Under the pieces are notes generated by a model. The model worked only from the letters and a program-made list of their open reading frames with translations, was not told where the DNA came from and did not search any database. 9,402 nt of DNA from NCBI GenBank assembly GCA_040377825.1, contig JBEINZ010000118.1:1-9402 (forward strand). The letters are read 5' to 3'. This document shows positions 1 through 6,127 of the stretch, piece after piece (the stretch's first letter is position 1; every line of letters begins with the position of its first letter). Source of the stretch: JBEINZ01 sp040377825. Lineage in GTDB: Bacteria > Pseudomonadota > Alphaproteobacteria > Rhizobiales > Ancalomicrobiaceae. The position numbers and the translations under genes are program-made.

Positions 1-324
1 GCCGCGGGGGTGGGGTCCGGGTTTTTGGCGCGGCGCCGCGGCCAATGTTGTGGGCGGGGGTGGGTGTGGGGGGGCTTGAAGCTTGAAATTGGTCATTCAA
101 TCAAGGTTTGTGTGGTTTCCAATTCGGAAACTCCGGGCTGGATCACGGCACTTGGGCGATAAGTTAAACACGCTTTAATCAGAAGACATTACTATTGTGA
201 CAACCCAGTCAGCTGCACAATGCCGACCAACTCGGTCAATTCTCCGTAACACCGAAGGGCGTACCCGTGCCCTGTTCTAAGCCAACAACGTCAACCGGAT
301 GAAATTACAGAAATACAGCATGAA
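1..324. other. Gene-free stretch downstream of the methyltransferase
   Basis: I see no credible gene here. Positions 1 to about 75 are extremely G-rich on the plus strand; from about 76 onward the composition becomes much more AT-rich, like the adjacent defence operon. Small structures seen are a 12-bp palindrome at 29-40, a tandem 7-bp repeat (GCTTGAA) at 74-80 and 81-87, a 6-bp stem at 115-120/126-131, and a short hairpin with arms AGGGC/GCCCT at 256-273. None is followed by a T-run on the minus strand, so none is a convincing intrinsic terminator for the operon that ends at 325. No integrase, transposase or copy of the tRNA-Thr 3' end is recognisable. Confidence 0.6.
52..74 (+). other. Putative G-quadruplex motif
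   Basis: Four runs of at least three guanines (52-54, 56-60, 62-64, 68-74) are separated by loops of only C, T and TGT. This fits the canonical pattern for an intramolecular G-quadruplex with very short loops. It lies on the plus strand, so a transcript running out of the methyltransferase gene would be C-rich here. It sits where base composition changes from very G-rich to the lower-GC cassette. Formation in vivo and any function are inference. Confidence 0.5.
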
Positions 325-1401
325 TTAACACGCCGCTCTAGAAATGTAATGTGCGACGTGGTCTCTGAAAGTCTCCGCAATTATTTCGCCCAAACGTACG
401 GGCACAGCATTGCCGATGAGGCGACCATGCCGGGCAAACGATACTTTTTCGCCTTCATCAAGGAAGGCATAGTCGGGTGGAAAAGTCTGCAAGATTGCAG
501 CCTCGCGCAGCGTGATCGCGCGATCTTGCTCAGGGTGTCCAAACCGACCGTTACCGTAGCCGAAACACTGCGTCGTAATCGTAGGGCTAGGCTTGTCCCA
601 TTCCATGCGCCCGTACACGCTGGGATACGTCTCTCCGGTCGACTTTCGATGGCAGGGTGCACGGAGATCCTCCGGCCAATCCCTCCAGGTGCCGCCTGGT
701 CTTGATGCACGGATTCGCTGCGAGTTGAGTGAGCTGAGCTTGCAGGCTGCGTGCATAGCATCTTTCTCATCTGTTTGTCCGGCATCCAGGTGCGGAAGAT
801 CTGCAATCTTGGCACGTACCGTCTCAATGGGTATATCTAAATCGGGTAGGGAGAGATGCTCAGCGCCGAGCTTTGATGCCATAAGCACTAGGCGCTTTCG
901 CTTCTGCGGAACACCTATACGTTCGCAGTCGACAATTGACCATAGAAAATGATAGCCAACTAAGGCATGTAAGAATTCGTCAAATACGTGGTGCAGAAGG
1001 AGTTGCGGCACATTCTCCATTGTTACAAGTTCTGGTTGCAATTCCTGTACCAATCGACCAAAGCTCGCCACTAAAGACCAATCACCATCTTCAGGCTCTC
1101 TGCCTTTATTTCTGCGATTGCTGCGGCCGTAGGTCGAAAACGGCTGGCATGGCGCACAGCCGGCCAATAGCTTTACACGATGATCCTGAAAGAGATCAGC
1201 GACCTCTTGCGCAGTCAACAGATTTACATCGCGCTCGATAAAGGTTGAAGGAGAGTTGTTGCGCTCGTAGGCGAAGCGACATGCGTTATCTAGATCCACG
1301 CCAGCTACGACTTCGATGCCGCCACTCCGGAGGCCATGAGTCAGGCCGCCAACTCCGCAGAATAGATCAACTGCTCGAATATTCTCAGTACGAGTCTTCA
1401 T
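325..1401 (-). CDS. C5 cytosine-specific DNA methyltransferase
   Basis: This 358-aa protein should transfer a methyl group from S-adenosylmethionine to carbon 5 of cytosine in a specific DNA sequence. The family motifs are in order: motif I DLFCGVGG at 12-19 (SAM binding); motif IV with the catalytic dipeptide in GCAPCQPFS at 81-89, nucleophile Cys85; motif VI MENV at 128-131; motif VIII QKRKR at 166-170; a variable target-recognition stretch at about 185-285; motif IX-like RAITLREAAILQTFP at 294-308; and motif X LIGNAVP at 328-334. Length is normal for a stand-alone enzyme and no motif is broken. The ATG overlaps the stop codon of the upstream HEPN gene as ATGA, and no Shine-Dalgarno is seen, so translation is probably coupled. 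In a defence operon it most likely marks host DNA. The target sequence cannot be read from the protein. Codon and base composition are less GC-rich than in the genes from 3990 rightward. Confidence 0.95.
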   Translation of the reverse strand: MKTRTENIRAVDLFCGVGGLTHGLRSGGIEVVAGVDLDNACRFAYERNNSPSTFIERDVNLLTAQEVADLFQDHRVKLLAGCAPCQPFSTYGRSNRRNKGREPEDGDWSLVASFGRLVQELQPELVTMENVPQLLLHHVFDEFLHALVGYHFLWSIVDCERIGVPQKRKRLVLMASKLGAEHLSLPDLDIPIETVRAKIADLPHLDAGQTDEKDAMHAACKLSSLNSQRIRASRPGGTWRDWPEDLRAPCHRKSTGETYPSVYGRMEWDKPSPTITTQCFGYGNGRFGHPEQDRAITLREAAILQTFPPDYAFLDEGEKVSFARHGRLIGNAVPVRLGEIIAETFRDHVAHYISRAAC

Positions 1402-2108
1402 GCTACTACAACGAAGTGCTTTTGGTCGACGTAGGCTTCGAAGCTCGTGGCAACCATGCTCATAAATTCGAGGGCAATGTCTGCAATCTCTCGAATCTGT
1501 GCAAGCGTTAGGTCTTTGCCTCCGTCTTCAAAAGTTTTTTGACCGTGCGCCAAATCATTCCTACGATCAGCAAGAAATGATAACGGCCCTTTCTCTCCAA
1601 GATGGTCTTTATTAGCCAGCTTTCTATGCAGGTCTGGTTCGATTTCTAGCTGAACGCCAAGTCGTTCGGCGAACTGGATAATGGTCCTGTCTGTCCAGTT
1701 CCCGGAAGGTTTTCTAATGTATTGCGGCCCCAATGGAGCATCCGTAAGGAGGCTAATCGAGAATGCCTCTATCTGCTTAAGCCGAACGTCTGCGCCGCCC
1801 TCAATGCGTGCGACACCATGCTCGCGAAGCCACTCCCGGCGCGCATTCTCTGACCAAGCCTTGGGCGGTACCGTGCCGAAGGCAATACCTACCATCTTCC
1901 GAGCCTGAGACATCACTGCTTCAACGACGTTATAGAGGTGGACAATTAATCCAGATTTCATTGTCAGTAGGTGTCGTACGGACAGCCGTGTGCTTCCGAT
2001 CGAGACATCCTCTCCACCGAAGATTTTATCCTCCAAGGACACTGCGAGCGCATGATGGGTGTTGAATTCTTCGGCGCGATCTTGAAGCATGGTCTGGAGC
2101 GTAGTCAT
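1398..2108 (-). CDS. HEPN-domain putative nuclease, MAE_28990/MAE_18760-like
   Basis: This 236-aa soluble protein has no signal peptide or membrane segment. Near its C-terminus it carries Arg183-Asn-Asp-Leu-Ala-His188, the R-x4-H motif that forms the ribonuclease site of HEPN domains, followed by the expected amphipathic helix (about 200-227). An N-terminal helix with LTMKSGLIVHLYNVVEAVM (about 48-66) resembles the conserved helix of the family named MAE_28990/MAE_18760 HEPN-like nucleases. That assignment rests on recalled family features and was not searched. HEPN proteins are typically metal-independent RNases used in toxin-antitoxin and abortive-infection systems, so this is the best candidate for the destructive effector of the operon. 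It is locked between two ATGA overlaps, with the DUF262 gene upstream and the methyltransferase downstream. It has no Shine-Dalgarno of its own. DNA rather than RNA as substrate is not excluded. Confidence 0.78.
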   Translation of the reverse strand: MTTLQTMLQDRAEEFNTHHALAVSLEDKIFGGEDVSIGSTRLSVRHLLTMKSGLIVHLYNVVEAVMSQARKMVGIAFGTVPPKAWSENARREWLREHGVARIEGGADVRLKQIEAFSISLLTDAPLGPQYIRKPSGNWTDRTIIQFAERLGVQLEIEPDLHRKLANKDHLGEKGPLSFLADRRNDLAHGQKTFEDGGKDLTLAQIREIADIALEFMSMVATSFEAYVDQKHFVVVA

Positions 2109-3202
2109 GGGCCGACCAGCATATTCTTGACGAGGTCGATGCGGCCTTCAAGTTTTGCTCTAACGTTCGCTCCGTCCGAAACAACGAGCCGGTCGAATTC
2201 GGCATCGTGCATCCTCCGCTCAATCTCGTCCGGGCGAACCTGCAGGTTGGCGTTTTCACGAAGCGCTAGCGCAGAACCAACCGAGATAGCCTCAAATCTC
2301 ACGCGCGGGACCGCATGGACCGCGCCGCTCTTCTGGAATCCATACGGGAACGTTCGCCCGACGAACACGAGCATCGACTCGAATTCATGTCGCATTTCGT
2401 CGATTAATGCAGGTTTTGATTCGGACGCTGTGTTTGCAGTCTTCAAATAGTCATACAGGAATTTCTTTGGCCGATCACGATAGCCAGGAAAGCGCCCATC
2501 CTGCGTAGAGTTGGTGTTGAGGTAAGCAAAAAACCTTGTAACCAGCTCTTCCCTTTCTCGTTGATCCGCAGCTTTAGCTGATAACGGCGTTGCTGAAACG
2601 AAAGATGGTGTTTCCGCTAGTTCCTTAATCAAATTCGTCACTAGTCCAGGCAATGAACCTCGCCTGACCTCCGCTTCATTTGCAGCTGTTCCCGCCTTGT
2701 TTATGCGAGCAAACATCTCTGCGCGTGTCGCTGGGTCGGTTTCGGTATTTAGGAGAATAGTTCTAATTGAAACGTCTTCAAGTTTGTTGCGGCGATCCGG
2801 GGGCAAATCACAGAAGCAAAATCCGTTTAGCTCTGGAACAAGAACTAGATCGCGTAAACGCAATCCTTCTTTAAGGAAAGCTCGCATGGCTCTCATTCTT
2901 TGGGAGCCATCAACAATCTCCATTCGTCCCTCATTTGTCTGATAGAAGAACATGAACGGTATGGGGAGCCCAACCAACAATGATTCGATGAAAAGTGATT
3001 TTTGCTCGTCGCTCCAAACCAAATTGCGTTGATATTCTGGGACGAAGTATCGATCATCGTTGTCGCTTGAAAACCGGCTGACATATAGCGAGACCGGGTA
3101 CTCCGAGATTGAAAACTTGACTTGCCGAGAAACAGACGAAAGCGCTTGTTCAGCGTCATTCTTCGCTTGATCGTCAGGGCCGGTATATTTTTTTCTCGCC
3201 AT
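2105..3202 (-). CDS. DUF262 (ParB/Srx-fold) protein, first gene of defence operon
   Basis: The N-terminal half is a DUF262 domain. It has PEYQRNLVW at about 55-63, a helix and loop ending GLPIPFMFF at about 78-86, the signature IVDGSQRMRAMRAF at about 96-109, and TILLNTETDPATRAEMFARINKAGT at about 148-172. The DGxQR motif lines the nucleotide-binding pocket in ParB/Srx-fold relatives; in GmrS/GmrSD-type enzymes DUF262 is the NTP-dependent half. The C-terminal half is helical and shows no HNH (DUF1524) motif, so this is not a full GmrSD nuclease. I chose the ATG at 3202 (365 aa) because it has GGGGG six bases upstream; the reading frame stays open to a TTG at 3262, which lacks a ribosome-binding site and adds a Cys-rich leader that looks non-coding. 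The stop overlaps the HEPN start as ATGA. The likely role is sensing or NTP-driven control of the HEPN partner; this is inference. Confidence 0.88.
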   Translation of the reverse strand: MARKKYTGPDDQAKNDAEQALSSVSRQVKFSISEYPVSLYVSRFSSDNDDRYFVPEYQRNLVWSDEQKSLFIESLLVGLPIPFMFFYQTNEGRMEIVDGSQRMRAMRAFLKEGLRLRDLVLVPELNGFCFCDLPPDRRNKLEDVSIRTILLNTETDPATRAEMFARINKAGTAANEAEVRRGSLPGLVTNLIKELAETPSFVSATPLSAKAADQREREELVTRFFAYLNTNSTQDGRFPGYRDRPKKFLYDYLKTANTASESKPALIDEMRHEFESMLVFVGRTFPYGFQKSGAVHAVPRVRFEAISVGSALALRENANLQVRPDEIERRMHDAEFDRLVVSDGANVRAKLEGRIDLVKNMLVGP

Positions 3203-3206
3203 TTCA

Positions 3207-3213
3207 TACCCCC
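3207..3213 (-). promoter_or_regulatory. Ribosome-binding site deciding the DUF262 start
   Basis: On the minus strand a G-rich run (CGGGGG, ending six bases before the ATG at 3202) is the only Shine-Dalgarno-like sequence near the possible starts. The alternative TTG at 3262 has none. This is the only recognisable ribosome-binding site in the three-gene operon, as the two downstream genes start within ATGA overlaps. Confidence 0.5.
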
Positions 3214-3329
3214 GGGCAAAAACACAGCAAGAGCATGGGTTGATTCCACTGTCCTGATTCAATAGCTGAATTAGCTTCGACTAACAGGTAGAAAACTACT
3301 AGAAATGCTCATTAACTCCAAAAATCCGG

Positions 3330-3401
3330 TGCCGGCAGAGGGGATTGAACCCCCGACCTTCGGTTTACAAAACCGCTGCTCTACCGCTGAGCTATGCCGG
3401 C
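3330..3401 (-). tRNA. tRNA-Thr (anticodon UGU)
   Basis: The minus strand folds into a full cloverleaf of 72 nt including the discriminator base. The acceptor arms GCCGGCA/TGCCGGC pair perfectly. The D stem is GCTC/GAGC with a short seven-base loop. The anticodon loop TTTGTAA gives anticodon TGT (threonine, reading ACA and wobble partners). The T arm GGGGG-TTCAATC-CCCTC contains one G-U pair. The first anticodon-stem pair (27:43) is a G-A mismatch, which is tolerated. Discriminator A is followed by CCG, so CCA is not fully encoded and would be added by the nucleotidyltransferase. The gene lies downstream of rlmB in the same direction, and its 3' end faces the lower-GC defence operon, a common arrangement for tRNA-associated genomic insertions. 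Confidence 0.97.
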
Positions 3402-3413
3402 GAACGGGGTTCA

Positions 3414-3441
3414 CATAGCATGGTCGGGCGGGGGCCGGAAG
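3414..3441 (-). promoter_or_regulatory. Possible promoter of tRNA-Thr
   Basis: On the minus strand CTTCCG (3436-3441) is followed after 16 bases by GCTATG (3414-3419), which ends 12 bases before the tRNA 5' end. The hexamers partly match the alphaproteobacterial housekeeping pattern (about CTTGAC and CTATAT) and the position suits a short tRNA leader. Match quality is only moderate. Confidence 0.3.
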
Positions 3442-3570
3442 GGCTGGAATTGGGGGGCTGGACTGTCTCGCTTTGAAGGTCCTTCGACCCAAGAAGATTT
3501 ATCTGCGAAAGGGGATTTCCGGCGCCGGCGGCGCGGGGAGGCAATCGGTGCCACAACCCTAGATAAATTG

Positions 3571-3625
3571 TCTCTATCGCCTCTCCTCTTGAGAGAGAAG
3601 GTGCTGCGCAAGGGCGGATGAGGGG
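3571..3625 (+). repeat. Degenerate REP-like intergenic repeat
   Basis: The order CTCTCC, a short loop, GAGAGAGAAGGTGC, then GGGCGGATGAGGGG resembles a degraded copy of the short palindromic repeat common between genes in Hyphomicrobiales. The usual form is roughly CTCTCCC, GGGAGAGGGTG, a small hairpin, then GGATGAGGG. The hairpin arms here are CTCTC (3581-3585) and GAGAG (3591-3595). Identification is by recalled consensus, not by search. Confidence 0.5.
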
Positions 3626-3674
3626 TCCCTTGCCACGAGTGCCCAGCCTCAACCCCTTGTAATCGTTGAACCAT

Positions 3675-3702
3675 ACCCCTCCTCAGGCCTTCGGCCACCT
3701 TG
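3675..3702 (-). repeat. Second degenerate REP-like repeat, opposite orientation
   Basis: The plus strand reads CCCCTCCTCA, then the hairpin GGCC-TTC-GGCC (3686-3696), then ACCTTGT. This matches the reverse-strand form of the same repeat class (CCTCA, GGCCTTCGGCC, ACCCTCTC) in a decayed state. Together with the copy at 3571-3625 it forms an inverted pair about 50 bases apart. Confidence 0.4.
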
Positions 3703-3733
3703 TATCCGATTTGCCGTGAGCGGAGATGTATAA

Positions 3734-3786
3734 GCGACTGAGCCCCGGGGGGGGTGGCCATCCGCCCCGGGGCGCGGCGAAGTCGC
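3734..3786. repeat. Nested GC-rich inverted repeat / stem-loop
   Basis: The outer arms GCGACT (3734-3739) and AGTCGC (3781-3786) are perfect complements. Inside them GCCCCGGGG (3742-3750) and CCCCGGGGC (3765-3773) are also perfect complements. The resulting long stem is capped by a loop that contains the palindrome TGGCCA. Transcripts leaving rlmB on the minus strand would fold here about 200 bases past the stop codon. There is no U-tract after it, so it may be a repeat element, an RNA-processing barrier or a Rho-independent-like stop; the sequence does not decide. Confidence 0.55.
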
Positions 3787-3921
3787 CCGTTTCCACCTTT
3801 GGCTACAACCGGGGAGAAGCTTGGGATCTTCGTCGTTGTCACGCACGACCGAAAAGTCGCTTGATCGCAATCGCACGCAAAAGAGATGAGGGATTCTTTT
3901 GCAATCAAAAAGCGAAAAGCA

Positions 3922-3954
3922 CTGGCGCACGCTCTTCAATCTGGCGCACGTTCT
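3922..3954 (+). repeat. Imperfect 14-bp direct repeat
   Basis: CTGGCGCACGCTCT (3922-3935) recurs as CTGGCGCACGTTCT (3941-3954), 13 of 14 identical with a 19-bp period. It lies 35-70 bases downstream of the rlmB stop. The 19-bp spacing is close to two helical turns, which would suit a dimeric binding site, but it may equally be a chance or slippage duplication. Confidence 0.5.
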
Positions 3955-3989
3955 GTCGATCGGATGCGCCCAGCCGATCCGCTCATGCT

Positions 3990-4829
3990 TTACGCCGTCG
4001 TCGGCGGCAGGTTGCGGCCGACGAGGTAGAGGGAGAGGGCGGCGGCGTTGGAGACGTTGAGGCTTTTGATCGGGCCGGGCATGTCGAGGCGGGCGAGCGC
4101 ATGGCAGGCTTCGCGGGTGACGGGCCTTAGGCCCTTGCCCTCGGCGCCGAGCACCAAGATCGCGCGCGCGCCGGGCTCGACCGCTTCCAAGGGCACGTCG
4201 CCATCGGAATCGAGGCCGATGACGCGGAAGCCTTCCTCTGCGAGCGATTTCAGCGCCTTGGCGAGGTTCACCACTTCGATGTGGGTCAATAGGTCGAGCG
4301 CGCCGGAGGCCGCCTTGGCGAGCACGCCGGTTTCTTCCGGGCTGTGGCGCGTGGTGGTCAACAGCGCGTCGGCGCCGAGCGCCACCGCCGAGCGCATGAT
4401 CGCGCCGACATTGTGCGGATCGGTTACCTGATCGAGCGCGAGCACCAGCCGCGCGCGCCCGAGATCGGCGAGGCGCTGGGAGGCGAGCGTCTCCGTCTCC
4501 ACCAGCACGCCTTGATGCACCGCATCGGAGCCAACGCGCGCGTCGATCCAGCGCGGCTCGACGGGTTGCGGCTCGACGGGAAAGACCACGCCGCGCTCGC
4601 GCAGCCGGGCCTCGGCGTTGCGCGTCGCATAGATCGCGTGGACGATCCGGCGCGGGTTCGCCAGCGCGATCTCCACCGTGTGCAAGCCATAAAGAAAAAC
4701 CCGCCCCTCCGGCGCCCCGGAGCCCGGCCGCGTATGCCGCCGATCCGTGACCGGCGGCCGGCTCGGGCGCTTGCCCGGGCGGGCATGGGGGCGGTGTGGC
4801 GGGCGTTCAGAAGCGTCGTCGCGTGTCAT
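3990..4829 (-). CDS. rlmB: 23S rRNA (guanosine(2251)-2'-O)-methyltransferase RlmB
   Basis: This SPOUT-class (SpoU/TrmH) enzyme uses SAM to 2'-O-methylate the peptidyl-transferase P-loop guanosine of 23S rRNA. The predicted 279-aa protein has an Arg/Pro-rich disordered N-terminus (1-42), an L30e-like substrate-binding domain (about 43-115, beginning VFLYGLHTVE) and the knotted catalytic domain. SPOUT motif 1 is DPHNVGAIMRS at 137-147 (Asn140, Arg146), motif 2 LVLGAEGKGLR at 225-235 and motif 3 IKSLNVSNAAALSLY at 254-268. The frame stays open upstream to 5072, but that part overlaps dpaL and is low-complexity, so I use the ATG at 4829; its Shine-Dalgarno is poor (GGCGG touching the ATG). It lies 76 bp after dpaL and may share its transcript. 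A TrmH relative acting on tRNA is less likely given the paired N-terminal domain. Confidence 0.94.
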   Translation of the reverse strand: MTRDDASERPPHRPHARPGKRPSRPPVTDRRHTRPGSGAPEGRVFLYGLHTVEIALANPRRIVHAIYATRNAEARLRERGVVFPVEPQPVEPRWIDARVGSDAVHQGVLVETETLASQRLADLGRARLVLALDQVTDPHNVGAIMRSAVALGADALLTTTRHSPEETGVLAKAASGALDLLTHIEVVNLAKALKSLAEEGFRVIGLDSDGDVPLEAVEPGARAILVLGAEGKGLRPVTREACHALARLDMPGPIKSLNVSNAAALSLYLVGRNLPPTTA

Positions 4830-4905
4830 CCGCCGATGGATAGGCAAGAGGGCGGGGGAAGGGAAGGGGGAAACGCGGCTTTTCACGCGCCCCAGGCCGG
4901 CGGGA

Positions 4906-6039
4906 TCAGCCGATGATCGCCTCCACCGCCGCCGCGTCCCGTCCCACGATCTCCCTGTAGACGTCCGGGTCGGTCGCGCCTTCCGTGCCGAAGACGAGCA
5001 CCCGCGATTTTGGGCCGAGGCCGAGAGCGGCGCGGGCTTTTGGGTCGGCGGCGAGGCAGCGAAAGCCCGCAAGACCGGCGACGCCGGATTCGCCGACGGC
5101 GAGGCCGAGGTCAGCGAGGTCGCGCATGGTGGTGGCGGCGGCTGCGTCGGGGATGGTCATGAAGGCGTCGGCGCCGGGGCCGAGGATGTTCCAGGCGAGC
5201 ATCGACGGCTCGCCGCAGGCCAAGCCGGCCATGATCGTCTCCAGATCGCCGCCGACGATGGTCGCCTCGCCGCTCGCCGCGCTGGCATAAAGGCATGCGG
5301 CGGTTTCCGGCTCGACCACGACGAAGATCGGCCGCGCCGCGCCCTCGCGCTCCCATAGGTCCGACAGGATCCCGGCCGCCAGCCCGCCGACGCCGCCTTG
5401 CACGAAGACATGCGTCGGCGCCGCACCGGCCGCGCGCGCCTCGATGGCGAGCACCGCGTAGCCCTGCATGACGTCGGTCGGAATCGTCTCGTAGCCGGGC
5501 CACGACGTATCGGAGACGAGCGCCCAGCCGTTGTCGCGCGCGGCCTCGGCCGAAAGGCGCACGGCGTCGTCATAGGTCCGCCCCTCGCGGCGAACCTCCG
5601 CGCCGAAGGAACGGATCGCCGCCGCGCGGCCTTCGGAGACCGTCTCGTGCACATAGATCACCGCCCGCGCGCCGACGCGCGACGCGCCCCAGGCCACCGC
5701 GCGGCCGTGATTGCCGTCGGTCGCGGCGGTGACGATCAGGCCCGCGCCGCCTTGCGCCGCGGCGATCCGCTCCACGGCATAGGCCCCGCCGAGCGCCTTG
5801 AAGCTGCCGAGCTTAAAGCGGTGGCCCTCGTGCTTCATGAGGATTTCGCCGACATCGGCCGCGCGCGCCATGTTGGGGAGTGGAACGACGGGCGTCGGAC
5901 GATAGCCCGGCCATGCGGCGATGGCGGCGTGTGCGGCGTCACCGCCGGCGCGGGATAGGGTCGCCTTCAGCGAGGCGTAGGGGCGGGCGCGATCGACGAA
6001 CGGGTTGAGGCGGAGGGCGTAGCCGGCTTGGGGGATCAT
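4906..6039 (-). CDS. dpaL: Diaminopropionate ammonia-lyase
   Basis: This fold-type II pyridoxal-phosphate enzyme should convert 2,3-diaminopropionate to pyruvate and two ammonia molecules (EC 4.3.1.15). Length (377 aa) is close to the usual 370-400. Diagnostic segments are KHEGHRFKLGSFKALGG at 69-85 with the presumed PLP lysine Lys81, the substrate/cofactor loop ATDGNHGR at 106-113, SDTSWPGYETIPTDVMQGY at 176-194 (characteristic of this subfamily versus threonine dehydratase), the glycine-rich phosphate-binding GGVGGL at 215-220, and VVVEPETAACLYAS at about 240-253. The start ATG at 6039 has a weak GGACG upstream. It follows the transglutaminase-like gene by 88 bp and precedes rlmB by 76 bp, both in the same direction. 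No hydantoinase, carbamoyltransferase or purine-degradation partners of the enterobacterial ygeX locus are nearby, so its physiological role here is open: salvage or detoxification of diaminopropionate or D-serine-like amino acids. Confidence 0.9.
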   Translation of the reverse strand: MIPQAGYALRLNPFVDRARPYASLKATLSRAGGDAAHAAIAAWPGYRPTPVVPLPNMARAADVGEILMKHEGHRFKLGSFKALGGAYAVERIAAAQGGAGLIVTAATDGNHGRAVAWGASRVGARAVIYVHETVSEGRAAAIRSFGAEVRREGRTYDDAVRLSAEAARDNGWALVSDTSWPGYETIPTDVMQGYAVLAIEARAAGAAPTHVFVQGGVGGLAAGILSDLWEREGAARPIFVVVEPETAACLYASAASGEATIVGGDLETIMAGLACGEPSMLAWNILGPGADAFMTIPDAAAATTMRDLADLGLAVGESGVAGLAGFRCLAADPKARAALGLGPKSRVLVFGTEGATDPDVYREIVGRDAAAVEAIIG

Positions 6040-6127
6040 AGGGCGTCCGGTTCAAGGCCCGAGGCGGGCTTATCCCTCCTGGATTAGCCGAATTGCCGCC
6101 AGATGCAATCAAGCCTGACCTCGTTGA

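Larger units (their letters stand above)
3402..3989. other. Repeat-rich intergenic region between rlmB and tRNA-Thr
   Basis: I see no supportable protein gene in these 588 bases: reading frames on both strands are short, cross the repeats and give low-complexity Arg/Pro/Ser-rich products. The region holds a putative tRNA promoter at its left end, an 8-bp inverted repeat (ATTTATCT at 3497-3504 and AGATAAAT at 3561-3568) around a GC-rich core, two degenerate palindromic repeats (3571-3625 and 3675-3702), a large nested inverted repeat (3734-3786) and a 14-bp direct repeat (3922-3954). It is non-coding spacer that has accumulated repeat elements. Confidence 0.65.

Noticed and set aside
256..273. 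Hairpin AGGGC/GCCCT downstream of the methyltransferase as operon terminator
   Set aside because: The stem is short, extended only by G-U pairs, and no T-run follows on the minus strand.
349..705. Plus-strand frame inside the methyltransferase gene
   Set aside because: It is antisense to conserved methyltransferase motifs with no recognisable product.
3203..3262. TTG start of the DUF262 gene at 3262
   Set aside because: There is no ribosome-binding site before it, and the extra 20 residues are unlike the family; the ATG at 3202 has a G-rich Shine-Dalgarno.
3402..3989. CRISPR array in the repeat-rich spacer
   Set aside because: The repeats are different from each other, degenerate and irregularly spaced, with no constant repeat-spacer period.
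4830..5072. N-terminal extension of RlmB up to 5072
   Set aside because: It would overlap the dpaL coding region by more than 160 bases and encodes low-complexity Arg/Ser-rich sequence unlike RlmB N-termini.
6055..6071. Small hairpin (GCCCG/CGGGC) just upstream of dpaL as terminator or riboswitch
   Set aside because: The stem is only five strong pairs, lies about 16 bases before the start codon, and has no U-tract or conserved aptamer features.
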